Shown: one piece after another, positions 18,558-27,338 of the stretch
Numbering within the stretch: the stretch's first letter is position 1
Layout of the letters: every line of letters begins with the position of its first letter
Assembly: GCA_905339345.1 (NCBI GenBank)
Contig: CAJPFF010000125.1
Span: forward strand, 1-39,570
Origin: Geobacteraceae bacterium
GTDB lineage: Bacteria; Desulfobacterota; Desulfuromonadia; Geobacterales; Geobacteraceae
DNA length: 39,570 nt
Direction of reading: 5' to 3'
Notes under the pieces: model-generated
What the model saw: only the letters and a program-made list of their open reading frames with translations
Told to the model about the DNA's origin: nothing
Database searches by the model: none
Position numbers and translations under genes: made by a program

Positions 18558-19694
18558 TTACTTTACCAGTTCCCAGTCCCCTTTGGTGATCCTGACCATC
18601 TCAAAGGCGGAAAGATTAAGTCCGTTATGATCCGCCGGCGACATGGTGAAGATGCCGGAAACGCTCACCAGCCTCTTAGCCTGCTCGATGCCGTCCCTCA
18701 GCTGCACGGGGGTTGCTCCCCTCTTAAGCGCGTTGGAAATGAGGAGGAAGGCGTCATAGGCATAGCCGCCGAAGGTGGAAGCCTCGACTCCGTATCCCTT
18801 TCTGTAGGCCTGGTCATAGTCGCGGAGAAGCTTTGCCTGAGGATCGTTTTTCTGGAGCTTGTCGAATACCGTGAGCTTGCCGGCCGGAAGGATGATCCCT
18901 TCGGCGGCGTCAGCTCCGGCCAGCTCGATGAACTTCTTGGATGCGACCCCGTGACTCATATAGAGGGGAATTTTCATCCCGAGTTGCCTCACGTTCCGGG
19001 CGATGATGGCCGGACCCGGGTTGGTTCCCCAGCAGATGATTGCATCGGGCTTGCCCGCCTTGATCTTGGTCAGCTGGGCAGTCATGTCGGTATCCTTGGG
19101 GCCGTAAACTTCGTCGGCAACGATCCTGAATCCCTTCTTGCCGGCAAGGGCCTTGAGCTGCTCGCGGCCGGAGGAACCGAACCCGTCGGAAACCGTAATG
19201 ATGGCTAGGTTCTTCTGCTTGAGTTTCGCGGCATGAATCAGAATCTTCTCGGCGGCCACATGGTCATTGGCCGGGGTCTTGAATACCCACTTTTTCACCG
19301 GCTCAGTGATCTTTACCCCCGCTGCGCAAGAAATGAGGGGAACCTTCTCTTTCTCTGTCACCGGGATGACCGCCATGGTTTCACCCGTAGTGCTCGGGCC
19401 GACGATGACACTCACCTTGTCGTTCTTGATGAGCTTGTTGGCGAGCTGCACCGCTTTGGTAACATCTCCCTGGGTATCATAGACCACGAGTTCCACCTTG
19501 CGGCCTTCAACCCCTCCTTTGGCATTGGTCTCCTTAACAAGCATTTCGAGGGTGTTTTTTTCGGGCTCGCCAAGGAACGAAGCCGGGCCGGTCACGGCAA
19601 AGAGGGCGCCGATGCGGACCGGTTCGGCAGCCATGGCAATGGTGGCGGCGAGCAGCGTAACGAGGCTGAAGACAAGCACTACTATTTTCCTCAT
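18558..19694 (-). CDS. livK: Periplasmic branched-chain/hydrophobic amino acid-binding protein (first copy)
   Basis: A 378-aa paralogue of the next gene, alike over the full length (shared FAVTGPASFLGEPE, SDGFGSSGREQLKA and YGPKDTDMTAQLTK). The signal peptide MRKIVVLVFSL... ends near AMAA (residues 20-23). Ribosome-binding site AAGGAGAGGG precedes the ATG. Tandem binding proteins feeding a single permease usually broaden substrate range, as with LivK/LivJ in enteric bacteria. With ior and paaK in the same operon, aromatic amino acids or arylacetates are possible ligands; this is inference. Confidence 0.94.
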   Translation of the reverse strand: MRKIVVLVFSLVTLLAATIAMAAEPVRIGALFAVTGPASFLGEPEKNTLEMLVKETNAKGGVEGRKVELVVYDTQGDVTKAVQLANKLIKNDKVSVIVGPSTTGETMAVIPVTEKEKVPLISCAAGVKITEPVKKWVFKTPANDHVAAEKILIHAAKLKQKNLAIITVSDGFGSSGREQLKALAGKKGFRIVADEVYGPKDTDMTAQLTKIKAGKPDAIICWGTNPGPAIIARNVRQLGMKIPLYMSHGVASKKFIELAGADAAEGIILPAGKLTVFDKLQKNDPQAKLLRDYDQAYRKGYGVEASTFGGYAYDAFLLISNALKRGATPVQLRDGIEQAKRLVSVSGIFTMSPADHNGLNLSAFEMVRITKGDWELVK

Positions 19695-19776
19695 GTTCCC
19701 TCTCCTTCATCCGTCCGCCGCGCGATGGCGCGCGGGGAGCCGTTCAGCGGGCAGCCTAACGGCCCCCGCAGCATGG

Positions 19777-20208
19777 TCACATCGCGTACAGTCGCGCACC
19801 TTCAAGAACAGTAAAGCCATTTTCACTAAGCGTTTTGATCGCCTTCCCGGTTTCGTCAAAACGGAAGATAATGACGGCATTCTCACCGCACCGCTCCACG
19901 AAGGCATACATGTATTCCACGTTGATCTGATCGCGGTCCAGGGCCTGAAGTATCTGGGAAAGCCCGCCGGGGCGATCTGGAACCTCTACGGCCACCACCT
20001 CGGTCTTGCTGACGGTGAATCCCTTCTCCTGCAGGACAAGTTTCGCCTTCTCACGGTCATTGACGATGAGGCGCAGAATGCCGAAGTCAGAGGTGTCTGC
20101 CAGGGAGAGGGCGCGGATGTTGACTCCCGCGTCGCCAAGTACCTTGGTGATTTCAGCCAGACGGCCCGACTTGTTTTCTATAAAAATGGAAATCTGCTCA
20201 ACGTTCAT
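19777..20208 (-). CDS. Tandem ACT-domain amino acid-binding protein
   Basis: A 143-aa protein made of two ACT modules (about 1-70 and 71-143). The first begins [27 protein letters not shown], cut here to the key block [16 protein letters not shown]. The second has [20 protein letters not shown] domains bind amino acids as allosteric effectors. No catalytic domain is attached, so it probably senses an amino acid and modulates a partner. Proteins of this type often lie beside PaaK and IOR genes in anaerobes. A near-perfect AAGGAGGG ribosome-binding site precedes the ATG. It sits 71 bases after paaK. Confidence 0.9.
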   Translation of the reverse strand: MNVEQISIFIENKSGRLAEITKVLGDAGVNIRALSLADTSDFGILRLIVNDREKAKLVLQEKGFTVSKTEVVAVEVPDRPGGLSQILQALDRDQINVEYMYAFVERCGENAVIIFRFDETGKAIKTLSENGFTVLEGARLYAM

Positions 20209-20279
20209 TCCACCCTCCTTGCAGGGTCAGGCCACTGCCTCCCCATATTTCGGACGCGGTACCAATGCACCCTGTGGTA

Positions 20280-21587
20280 TCAGCTGTTTATCCGGTTGTC
20301 GATGACCCGCTTCGCCTTCCCTTCACTCCGGGTAATGGTCTGGGGTTCCACGAGACGAACCCGGCAGGAAACGCCGAGAATATCCTTTATCTCCTTCTCG
20401 ATCCGGTGAGACAACGACTGGAGCACCTTGACCTCGTCGGAGAAGAGCCGTTCGTCCACCTCCACCTGAACCTCAAGGGAATCCAGGTTTTCCTTGCGGT
20501 CGACGATGAGAACATAGTGGGGCTCTACCCCCTCGATTCCCATGAGGATCGACTCGATCTGCGACGGGAATACGTTGACCCCACGAACGATGAGCATGTC
20601 GTCGCTTCTGCCGGTCATACGGGTGAGACGGGCGTGGCTCCGGCCGCAGACGCACGGCTCGTAGGTGAGGCTCGTGATGTCGCGGGTCCGGTAGCGGATG
20701 AGAGGAATCCCCTCTTTGGTGATGGTGGTGATGACCAGTTCGCCCCGCTCCCCTTCAGGCAAAATCTCACCAGTGTCGGGATCGATGATCTCGGGGATGA
20801 AGTGGTCCTCCCAGATGTGGAGCCCTTTCTTCGCCTCGCGACACTCAATGGCCACACCCGGCCCCATGATCTCAGAGAGGCCGTAGATGTCAATAGCACA
20901 GAGGTTCAGTTTCTCCTCGATCTCGCCCCTCATCGCCTCTGACCACGGCTCGGCCCCGAAGATGCCGACGCGGAGCTTCAGCCCCTGGAAGTCGAGCCCC
21001 TCCTCCCGTGCCGCCTCAGCCATGAAGAGCGAATATGACGGAGTGCAGGTGAGGACCGTGGAGCCAAAATCCTTCATGATCATGATCTGCTTTTTGGTGT
21101 TCCCCCCCGACATGGGGATGACCGAGGCGCCAAGCTTCTCTGCACCATAGTGGGCACCGAGGCCCCCGGTGAAGAGGCCGTAACCGTAGGAGTTGTGGAT
21201 GATGTCACCCCGGTGGACGCCGGCCGCCGCGAAGGAACGGGCCATGAGTTCGGACCATGTGTCGATATCCTTGCGGGTGTAGCCGACCACGGTCGGCTTG
21301 CCGGTGGTGCCGGAGGAAGCGTGGATGCGGACAATCTCCTCCATCGGCGCCGCAAAGAGGCCGTAGGGGTAGCTGTCGCGCATGTCCTGCTTGAGGGTGA
21401 AGGGAAGCCGTTGCAGATCGGTTAGGGACTTGACACTGTCGGGGGTGATCCCGGCCCGGTCGAAACTCTGCCGGTAGAAGGGGACGGAGGCGTAGACCCG
21501 CGCGACGGTAGTCTGGAGCCGCTTGAGTTGCAGGGCCTCCAGGGCCTGACGGGGAAGTGTCTCGAACTCTTCGTTGTAGTAGCTCAT
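20280..21587 (-). CDS. paaK: Phenylacetate-CoA ligase, upstream copy
   Basis: A 435-aa AMP-forming arylacetate-CoA ligase. Landmarks are [48 protein letters not shown] and [20 protein letters not shown], which are all PaaK motifs. It lies 18 bases after iorB with GAGGAG before the ATG. Directly after iorAB it can interconvert the aryl-acetyl-CoA made by IOR and the free aryl acid, giving ATP in the catabolic direction only if reversible, or activating the acid for reductive carboxylation in the biosynthetic direction. Confidence 0.93.
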   Translation of the reverse strand: MSYYNEEFETLPRQALEALQLKRLQTTVARVYASVPFYRQSFDRAGITPDSVKSLTDLQRLPFTLKQDMRDSYPYGLFAAPMEEIVRIHASSGTTGKPTVVGYTRKDIDTWSELMARSFAAAGVHRGDIIHNSYGYGLFTGGLGAHYGAEKLGASVIPMSGGNTKKQIMIMKDFGSTVLTCTPSYSLFMAEAAREEGLDFQGLKLRVGIFGAEPWSEAMRGEIEEKLNLCAIDIYGLSEIMGPGVAIECREAKKGLHIWEDHFIPEIIDPDTGEILPEGERGELVITTITKEGIPLIRYRTRDITSLTYEPCVCGRSHARLTRMTGRSDDMLIVRGVNVFPSQIESILMGIEGVEPHYVLIVDRKENLDSLEVQVEVDERLFSDEVKVLQSLSHRIEKEIKDILGVSCRVRLVEPQTITRSEGKAKRVIDNRINS

Positions 21588-21605
21588 CGTCGACTCCTCA
21601 CCCGA

Positions 21606-22184
21606 TCAAAGGCTTCGGCCCCGTTGGAACGCCGCGAGGTTCACCTGGAGGGCCCTGGGGGGGACCATTTTCTCCAGAGCCTTCATCCAGCACTCATCGG
21701 CGATGTCGAGGCGCTTGGACACTGCCCCCAGCAACACCGTATTGGCAGCGCGGACATTTCCCGCCTCGGCGGCCATCTTCTGCCCGTCAACCAGAAGGAA
21801 ATCGGGAAACAGGGCCGCGATTTTCCCGGCGAGATTGTCGGGATAGGCTTCCTGACCCAGGAGCACCGACGGCGGCTGAATACACAGGTCATTGGCCACC
21901 ACTGTCCCCCCTTTCTTCAGGAGGGGGAGCGAGCGGTAGGTTTCCAGAATCTCGAAGCCAAAGAGAATATCCCCTTCACCCTCGGGCACGATGGGTGAGT
22001 GTACTTCCCGGCCGAAACGAACGTGGGAGACGACACTGCCGCCCCGCTGGGACATGCCGTGGATCTCACTCTTTTTCACGTCGAACCCGGCCTGCATGAA
22101 GGCTTCCGAGAGGATCTCCGAGGCGAGCAGGATCCCCTGCCCGCCGACGCCGACAAGGAGGATATTAGTTATGGTGTCGCTCAT
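21606..22184 (-). CDS. iorB: Indolepyruvate ferredoxin oxidoreductase, beta subunit
   Basis: A 192-aa gamma-type subunit of 2-oxoacid:ferredoxin oxidoreductases. The N-terminal motif NILLVGVGGQGILLASEIL and the following MSQRGGSVVSHVRFG are typical of IorB. With IorA it converts aryl-pyruvates plus CoA to aryl-acetyl-CoA, CO2 and reduced ferredoxin. The start overlaps the iorA stop by 4 bases (ATGA), with GGGAGGG upstream, so the two subunits are made in step. Confidence 0.95.
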   Translation of the reverse strand: MSDTITNILLVGVGGQGILLASEILSEAFMQAGFDVKKSEIHGMSQRGGSVVSHVRFGREVHSPIVPEGEGDILFGFEILETYRSLPLLKKGGTVVANDLCIQPPSVLLGQEAYPDNLAGKIAALFPDFLLVDGQKMAAEAGNVRAANTVLLGAVSKRLDIADECWMKALEKMVPPRALQVNLAAFQRGRSL

Positions 22185-23938
22185 TGGGCCCTCCCGATCG
22201 CATTGAATTTGCAGAGCTGGCGGCAGACGTCACAACCGGTGCAGAGGAGCGGATCAATGAAAGCCTTTCCCTTCTTCCCGTCGGGAGCTGGTTGCCACTC
22301 GATGGCCGGGCAGCCAAGCTTCAGGCAGGCCTTGCAGCCTGTGCAGTGGTCCTGATCCACCGAAAGGACGAGCCCCTTCTGGAAAACCCCTTCCCGCTTA
22401 ACCAGCACACAGGGGCGGTTGGTGATGATAACCGACGGCTCGGGTCGGTTCATTTCCTCCTGTAGCGCCTTGCGGGTCTGGTCCAGATCCAGGGGATCCA
22501 CAACCTGGATGTGGCGTATGCCGAGGGCCGTGCAGAGCTGGACGAGATCGACGGCGTTGGTCTGACCGTCCGACAGGGTCCAGCCAGAGGCGGGGTTGTC
22601 CTGGCGGCCGGTCATGGCGGTGATCCGGTTATCGAGGATGACGACCGTGGCCGGGGACTGATTGTAGGCCATCTCCATGAGACTGTTGACGCCGGTGTGG
22701 AGAAAGGTGGAATCACCGATGACCGCCACAACCTTTTTCTTCTCCTCCGGGTCGAGAACCCGGACGATGCCGCTGGCGGTACTGATGCTCGCCCCCATGC
22801 AGACGCAGGTGTCCATGGCGTTGAGGGGCGGCATGAAGCCGAGGGTGTAGCAGCCAATGTCGCCGGTGACGTAGGCCTTGAGCTGATTGAGACTATAGAA
22901 GACCCCCCGGTGGGGGCAGCCGGGACACATGTTGGGTGGACGCCCCGGCAGCTTTTCGACAGTGGTCTGGGTACCGTCGGGGAGACCGAAGGCTTTGCGG
23001 AGCCGGCCAGGGGTGAGCTCTCCGCAACGGGAGATGATCTCCTTGCCGATTACGGCAATGCCGGCGGCTTTCACCTGTTCTTCGATGAAGGGGTCAAGCT
23101 CCTCAACCACATAGAGCGTCTTTACCTTAGCAGCGAACTCCCTGATGAGCGCCATGGGGAGCGGATAGACCATCCCGAGCTTGAGGACCGAAGCGGTGGG
23201 GAGAACCTCACGCACGTACTGGTACGAAACGCCGGCTGTGATGATGCCGACCTCGGTGTCGCGCATCTCCATCCGGTTGAAGGAGGCCGTGGTGCCATGC
23301 TCGGCGAGCTTCACGAGCCGCTCCTCCACGAAGGGGTGACGAATCTTGGCGTTGCCCGGAAGCATGACGAGCTTGGTGGGATTCTTGACAAGTTTCGGAG
23401 TCGGAAGGCCGGTCACGGGCTCCGCCAACGCGACGATGGACTTGCCATGGGAAATACGGGTACAGCTGCGGAGCATCACCGGGGTGTCGAACTGTTCGGA
23501 AAGCTCGAAGGCGAGCCGGGTAAAGTCCTTGCACTCCTGAGAATCGGCGGGCTCCAGCATCGGCACCTTGGCGAACCTCGCATAGTTGCGACTGTCCTGC
23601 TCGTTTTGGGACGAGTGCATCTCCGGGTCGTCGGCGACCACCAGAACGAATCCTCCCCCGACGCCGGTATAGGAGAAGGTGAAGAGCGGATCGGCCGCCA
23701 CGTTGACCCCCACGTGCTTCATGCAGGCGATGGAACGCCCGCCGCCGAAAGAGGCGCCGATGGCAACCTCAAGGGCAACCTTCTCGTTGGGAGCCCATGA
23801 GGAGTCTATTTCTTTGTAGTTGACGATATTTTCGAGGATTTCGGTGGACGGTGTGCCGGGGTAGGCGCTGGCAACCTTCACCCCTGCCTCAAAGGCGCCG
23901 CGGGCGATGGCTTCGTTGCCTGAAAGAATTTCCTTCAT
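22181..23938 (-). CDS. iorA: Indolepyruvate ferredoxin oxidoreductase, alpha subunit
   Basis: A 585-aa catalytic subunit. The N-terminal pyrimidine-binding domain begins LSGNEAIARGAFEAG. The TPP-binding domain has GDIGCYTLG and VIGDSTFLHTG, and the end carries two ferredoxin-like clusters: CTGCKACLKLGCP from about residue 532 and CTGCDVCRQLC from about 566. This is the complete IorA layout. It oxidises indole-, phenyl- and hydroxyphenyl-pyruvate anaerobically, or works backward with strong reductant. It is the first gene of the long operon behind a good promoter; AGGG lies about 11 bases before the ATG. Confidence 0.96.
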   Translation of the reverse strand: MKEILSGNEAIARGAFEAGVKVASAYPGTPSTEILENIVNYKEIDSSWAPNEKVALEVAIGASFGGGRSIACMKHVGVNVAADPLFTFSYTGVGGGFVLVVADDPEMHSSQNEQDSRNYARFAKVPMLEPADSQECKDFTRLAFELSEQFDTPVMLRSCTRISHGKSIVALAEPVTGLPTPKLVKNPTKLVMLPGNAKIRHPFVEERLVKLAEHGTTASFNRMEMRDTEVGIITAGVSYQYVREVLPTASVLKLGMVYPLPMALIREFAAKVKTLYVVEELDPFIEEQVKAAGIAVIGKEIISRCGELTPGRLRKAFGLPDGTQTTVEKLPGRPPNMCPGCPHRGVFYSLNQLKAYVTGDIGCYTLGFMPPLNAMDTCVCMGASISTASGIVRVLDPEEKKKVVAVIGDSTFLHTGVNSLMEMAYNQSPATVVILDNRITAMTGRQDNPASGWTLSDGQTNAVDLVQLCTALGIRHIQVVDPLDLDQTRKALQEEMNRPEPSVIITNRPCVLVKREGVFQKGLVLSVDQDHCTGCKACLKLGCPAIEWQPAPDGKKGKAFIDPLLCTGCDVCRQLCKFNAIGRAQ

Positions 23939-23965
23939 GGTGTGTATAATCCCTGGAAAATAAAA

Positions 23966-23985
23966 TAAGGGGAAAGCCCCCCTTA
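23966..23985 (-). promoter_or_regulatory. Stem-loop in the iorA leader
   Basis: A 7-bp stem (TAAGGGG/CCCCTTA) with a 6-base loop, followed on the minus strand by TTTTATTTT. It lies between the promoter and the iorA start and looks like a weak terminator, so attenuation is possible. Confidence 0.4.
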
Positions 23986-23996
23986 ACGGTGGAAGG

Positions 23997-24026
23997 ACTA
24001 TACAAAATAAGCGGATTGCAAGTCAA
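23997..24026 (-). promoter_or_regulatory. Sigma70-like promoter of the ior-paaK-liv operon
   Basis: Minus strand: -35 TTGACT (24021-24026), an 18-base spacer and -10 TATAGT (23997-24002). The leader to the iorA ATG would be about 50 bases. The same spacing and -10 occur at the B12 operon promoter. Confidence 0.7.
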
Positions 24027-24059
24027 CTCCTTTGTAGAACGGGTTTTTAGGACTTAAGG

Positions 24060-24082
24060 GAGGTTTGATTGTATCAAACCTC
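24060..24082 (-). terminator. Hairpin at the end of the ppx gene
   Basis: A perfect 10-bp stem (24060-24069 with 24073-24082) with a 3-base loop overlapping the ppx stop codon. The T-rich tract that follows on the minus strand is interrupted, so its strength as a terminator is uncertain. Confidence 0.5.
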
Positions 24083-24988
24083 GAGGCCGAGCAATACTCC
24101 TTCAAGAAGACCGAAATCGCTCACGGTCATCCGGTCGAAGCCGAAGGAATCCATGGTGCTGAGGGTGATGAGAATGCCGGCGATGATCAGGTCCTCCCGC
24201 CCCTTTTCGAGCCCGGGCACCGTGAGGCGCTCTGCGGAAGACAGGGGCAGGAGCATCCCAAAGATCCGCCGGATATCCTCCCGCGTCAGGATATGGTTAT
24301 TCACGCGACGGTAGTCGTAATCGGTCATTCCGAGACTGATGGCCGCCAGGGTCGTTGCCGTGCCGGCGGTGCCGACGAGCGTCGCGCCGTCAAGACGGCC
24401 ACAAAACCCTCGTCCGGCAAGCCGCTCCCCCAGTCCTGCCAATTCCCGGCCTATCTTCTCCTCCATGGCCGGGACGTCGGGTTTTCCCTCGGTGAGCCGA
24501 ACCACGCCGAGAGGAAGGCTTTCGGTGAAAAGCGGTGTGCTGGACTCGGCAAGAGTGTACTCGGTGCTCCCTCCTCCCACATCGAAGACGAAGAAGTCCC
24601 CCTCCTTCCGGTTGAGTCCGGAAAGGACCCCCACCAGCGTCAGGAGCCCCTCTTCCGTTCCTTCAATCACCTCCAGCCGGATGCCGGTCCGCTCTGCTAC
24701 CTCGTCACAGAACGCGGCACCGTTGGCCGCATCCCGAACCGCGCTCGTGGCAACGGCCCTCAGCCGCATCACGCCAGCCCTTTTCATCTCTTCGGCAAAA
24801 TCAACCAGCGCATCGAGGGAGCGCTGCCACGCCTCCGGAGAAATCCCGGTCTCCCGGGTAAATCCCCCGCCAAGACGGGTTATGTGGCGCTTCACGAGCA
24901 CCGGGGCAATGATGCCCCCCTCCACCCGACCGATGAGGAGACGGGCCGTGTTTGTGCCGAGATCGATTGAGGCGTACGGACGCTGCAT
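24074..24988 (-). CDS. ppx: Ppx/GppA family phosphatase (exopolyphosphatase)
   Basis: A 304-aa actin-fold phosphohydrolase that removes phosphate from polyphosphate or from pppGpp. Motifs are the N-terminal phosphate-1 loop SIDLGTNTARLLI, the ATSAVRDA block, and FVFDVGGGSTEYTL, followed by a second phosphate loop VGTAGTATTLAA. Its length is that of the short, two-domain form without the C-terminal HD-like domain of E. coli Ppx. The start overlaps the stop of the Na/Pi transporter gene by one base (TGATG), so the genes are coupled. That supports a role in phosphate homeostasis over a pure stringent-response role. Confidence 0.92.
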   Translation of the reverse strand: MQRPYASIDLGTNTARLLIGRVEGGIIAPVLVKRHITRLGGGFTRETGISPEAWQRSLDALVDFAEEMKRAGVMRLRAVATSAVRDAANGAAFCDEVAERTGIRLEVIEGTEEGLLTLVGVLSGLNRKEGDFFVFDVGGGSTEYTLAESSTPLFTESLPLGVVRLTEGKPDVPAMEEKIGRELAGLGERLAGRGFCGRLDGATLVGTAGTATTLAAISLGMTDYDYRRVNNHILTREDIRRIFGMLLPLSSAERLTVPGLEKGREDLIIAGILITLSTMDSFGFDRMTVSDFGLLEGVLLGLEV

Positions 24989-26619
24989 CAGGTGAACTCC
25001 CTCCTGGTTTCAATGATGGTGAGGCATGAATCGGCGATCTTCGCGAAGGCCGAGATCATGTCCGCGTAGATGATCCCCGCCCGGACGGTGCACTTGCCGG
25101 TGGAGAGACGCTTGATGTGGCCGTTCAGCATCGCTTCCCGCATCATCACCACCTCGTCCCGAAGTCCCCTGCCGATCTCCGCGGCCCCCGCTGCAGGGAC
25201 TTCGATGGTCTCAACCGCCAGGGCGACCAGTTCCTGTGCCTTGCGGGCCAGCTGCCGGATTTCGGTCATTGCCGTGGGGGAGAAGAGGAGCTTCTCCTCC
25301 TTCTTCTTCCGCAGGTAGTCGAGGACCGCCTCGGACTGGTCCGCCACATGCTCTAGTTCGCTGATGAGCTGGAGCATGATCGGGATGTCCATGGACTCCT
25401 CCGGCGGCAGCGGTTGACGCGACAGGGCCACGAGAAAATCGGACAGATCCCGCTGAAGGATGTCGATGGTGTTTTCCTTCTGGGCGATGGCAGCAGACTT
25501 TTTTGCGTCGTAGCGGAAGAACTGCTCAACCATCTCACCGTACATGGTGCGGGTGATCCCGGCCATTCTGCGGAGTTCATTCCGGGCCTGGAGGAGTGCG
25601 ATGGTAGGGGTGTTGATGACGCGGTTGTCGATGAAGACCGTGCGGGCCTCAACGCTCGCGGCCCGTTCACTGCCGGGAATGATGTGGGGGGCCGAGCGGG
25701 CAAAAAAGCCGATGAGCGGCAGAAAGATAAAGGCGCTGAGGATACTGAAAGCAGTGTGGGTATTGGCGAGAACCCGCGAAACGGTCGCCGACGAGGTAAG
25801 GTCGGCCGGCGACACGGCGGCCACGAACCCGATGAATGAGGGGAAAAAGAGCATGACGACGGTAACGGCAAAGGTGTTGATGATAAAGAAGAAAAAGACC
25901 GCCCGCTTTGCTTCGAGAGTTCCGCCGATGGATGCGATAGCGGTAATGACCGAGGTGCCGACGAGTTCACCGATGACCATGGCAGCGCCGGTCTCGAACG
26001 AGACGAGCCCGCTCCCTGCCAGGGCCATGACGATGGCGATGGCAGTGCTTCCCGACTGCACCAGGACGGTGAGCAATGCCCCGAAGAGAACGGCCGTCAC
26101 ATGTTTGGAGATGAGAAACGTCTCGTGACCGAGGATGATGGCGTTCTGCTGAAGCGGCAGGAGGTTGGCCTCCATCACGCGGAGCCCAAGAAAGAGAAGC
26201 CCTGCGCCAAGGATCAGCTCGCCGGCGTTGACCCAGCGACGTCGCCGCACGAAGAACCTGAGCCCGACCCCTATAAAAACCGCGGGAAGTGCGAACGAGG
26301 TAATCTTGAAGGCGATGAACTGGACCGCCAGGGTCGTGCCGATGCCGGTACCGAGCAGTATCCCCAGGGCCTGGTAGAGGGAGATGAGCCCTGCGTTGAC
26401 GAAACCGATGGTGATGATGCAGGCGGCGCTCGACGACTGAAGGAGCGACGAAAGCGAACTGCCGAGAAGGGCCGCGGCAAGACGGTTACCGGCAACCCGT
26501 TCCAGCGCCCGGCGGAACCGGTCGCCGGCAAGCTTCTGGAGCCCCTCGGTCATGGTCTTCATGCCGAGGATAAACAGGCCGAGCCCCCCGAGGGCCTCTA
26601 GGACGTAGAGGATGGTCAT
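24988..26619 (-). CDS. Na/Pi cotransporter family protein with C-terminal PhoU-like domain
   Basis: A 543-aa inner-membrane protein. Residues 1-310 hold the duplicated Na/Pi-cotransporter repeats with the signature QSSSA (about 61-65) and the second-repeat QSGST. Residues 340-543 form a soluble helical PhoU-like domain (ISELEHVADQSEAVLDYL). The family includes NptA and YjbB-type phosphate carriers; the bacterial YjbB form exports phosphate when cells are overloaded. It is coupled to ppx downstream and lies 21 bases after the lipoprotein gene. A weak AAGGAC precedes the ATG. Confidence 0.92.
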   Translation of the reverse strand: MTILYVLEALGGLGLFILGMKTMTEGLQKLAGDRFRRALERVAGNRLAAALLGSSLSSLLQSSSAACIITIGFVNAGLISLYQALGILLGTGIGTTLAVQFIAFKITSFALPAVFIGVGLRFFVRRRRWVNAGELILGAGLLFLGLRVMEANLLPLQQNAIILGHETFLISKHVTAVLFGALLTVLVQSGSTAIAIVMALAGSGLVSFETGAAMVIGELVGTSVITAIASIGGTLEAKRAVFFFFIINTFAVTVVMLFFPSFIGFVAAVSPADLTSSATVSRVLANTHTAFSILSAFIFLPLIGFFARSAPHIIPGSERAASVEARTVFIDNRVINTPTIALLQARNELRRMAGITRTMYGEMVEQFFRYDAKKSAAIAQKENTIDILQRDLSDFLVALSRQPLPPEESMDIPIMLQLISELEHVADQSEAVLDYLRKKKEEKLLFSPTAMTEIRQLARKAQELVALAVETIEVPAAGAAEIGRGLRDEVVMMREAMLNGHIKRLSTGKCTVRAGIIYADMISAFAKIADSCLTIIETRREFT

Positions 26620-26640
26620 GGACGTCCGTGTCCTTGCGCG

Positions 26641-27279
26641 TTATTTCGAGACGGCAAAGGGGAAGGTGAAGTCGGGCGGAGATGACTTGGACGCACCCTT
26701 CCGGAAGACGAGGAGCTTAACCTCTTTCGTCCCCGCCAGGTCGACCCTGAAATATACAAGTCCCTCCGCCTTTGCGCCGGGGATGACGGTTTCTGCGTTG
26801 AGGGCACGGGTGTAGATGTCCTGAGGGTAGACCTCGTAGTAATAGGGGAGCTGGGAGCCGGTATCGGTGTAGGCAGAGGTCCTCTCGTAGTCTTCCAGAT
26901 AATAGAACCCCACATAGGGATAGGGAATCAGGTAGTAGGAGTCCCGGGAGACAATCTCCTTTACCCGCTCGGGGGTGAGGGGGAAATGCTGGCGGTTCTG
27001 GTCGTCGAGGAGGAGAAACGAATCGGTGCTGAACCCCACCTCACGGTCAGTCTGGTTATGGATGGAGACATCGAAAGCGGTGACCGTGCCGTCAAGGTTG
27101 TAGGAAACCATCTCCCGATCGGAGTTTGCCACCTTGACGGCGATGCCGTCCTTCGTGATGGTCTGGGAGTTGTCGACGGGGTTTATTACCCCCTGGGGAA
27201 CCTGCTGCGGAACAACCTTGAGAGAGCACCCAGTCAGGAAAAGCGTGGCACAGAGGAAAGGAAGCACCAGAGTTCTCAT
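26641..27279 (-). CDS. Outer/inner-membrane lipoprotein, function unknown
   Basis: A 212-aa lipoprotein. The signal peptide ends in the lipobox LFLTGC with Cys17 as the lipidated residue. The rest looks beta-rich, with a tyrosine-rich stretch (YYLIPYPYVGFYYLEDYE, about 115-132). I do not recognise a family. The start at 27279 follows AGGGGG and a predicted promoter whose start site lies near 27332, which excludes the longer frame to 27348. It is probably the first gene of an operon with the Na/Pi transporter and ppx. Confidence 0.85.
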   Translation of the reverse strand: MRTLVLPFLCATLFLTGCSLKVVPQQVPQGVINPVDNSQTITKDGIAVKVANSDREMVSYNLDGTVTAFDVSIHNQTDREVGFSTDSFLLLDDQNRQHFPLTPERVKEIVSRDSYYLIPYPYVGFYYLEDYERTSAYTDTGSQLPYYYEVYPQDIYTRALNAETVIPGAKAEGLVYFRVDLAGTKEVKLLVFRKGASKSSPPDFTFPFAVSK

Positions 27280-27338
27280 TGCATATACCCCCTGCAGGAA
27301 ATCGGTCCGGCTGAAAACCCGCACGAAACCTGAAAAAC

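Noticed and set aside
19718-19735. 7-bp GC hairpin between the ACT gene and livK
   Set aside because: A short CG-rich repeat without a T-run; likely chance at this base composition.
22511-23800. 429-aa plus-strand ORF
   Set aside because: Antisense to iorA with its intact TPP and ferredoxin motifs; no recognisable domain.
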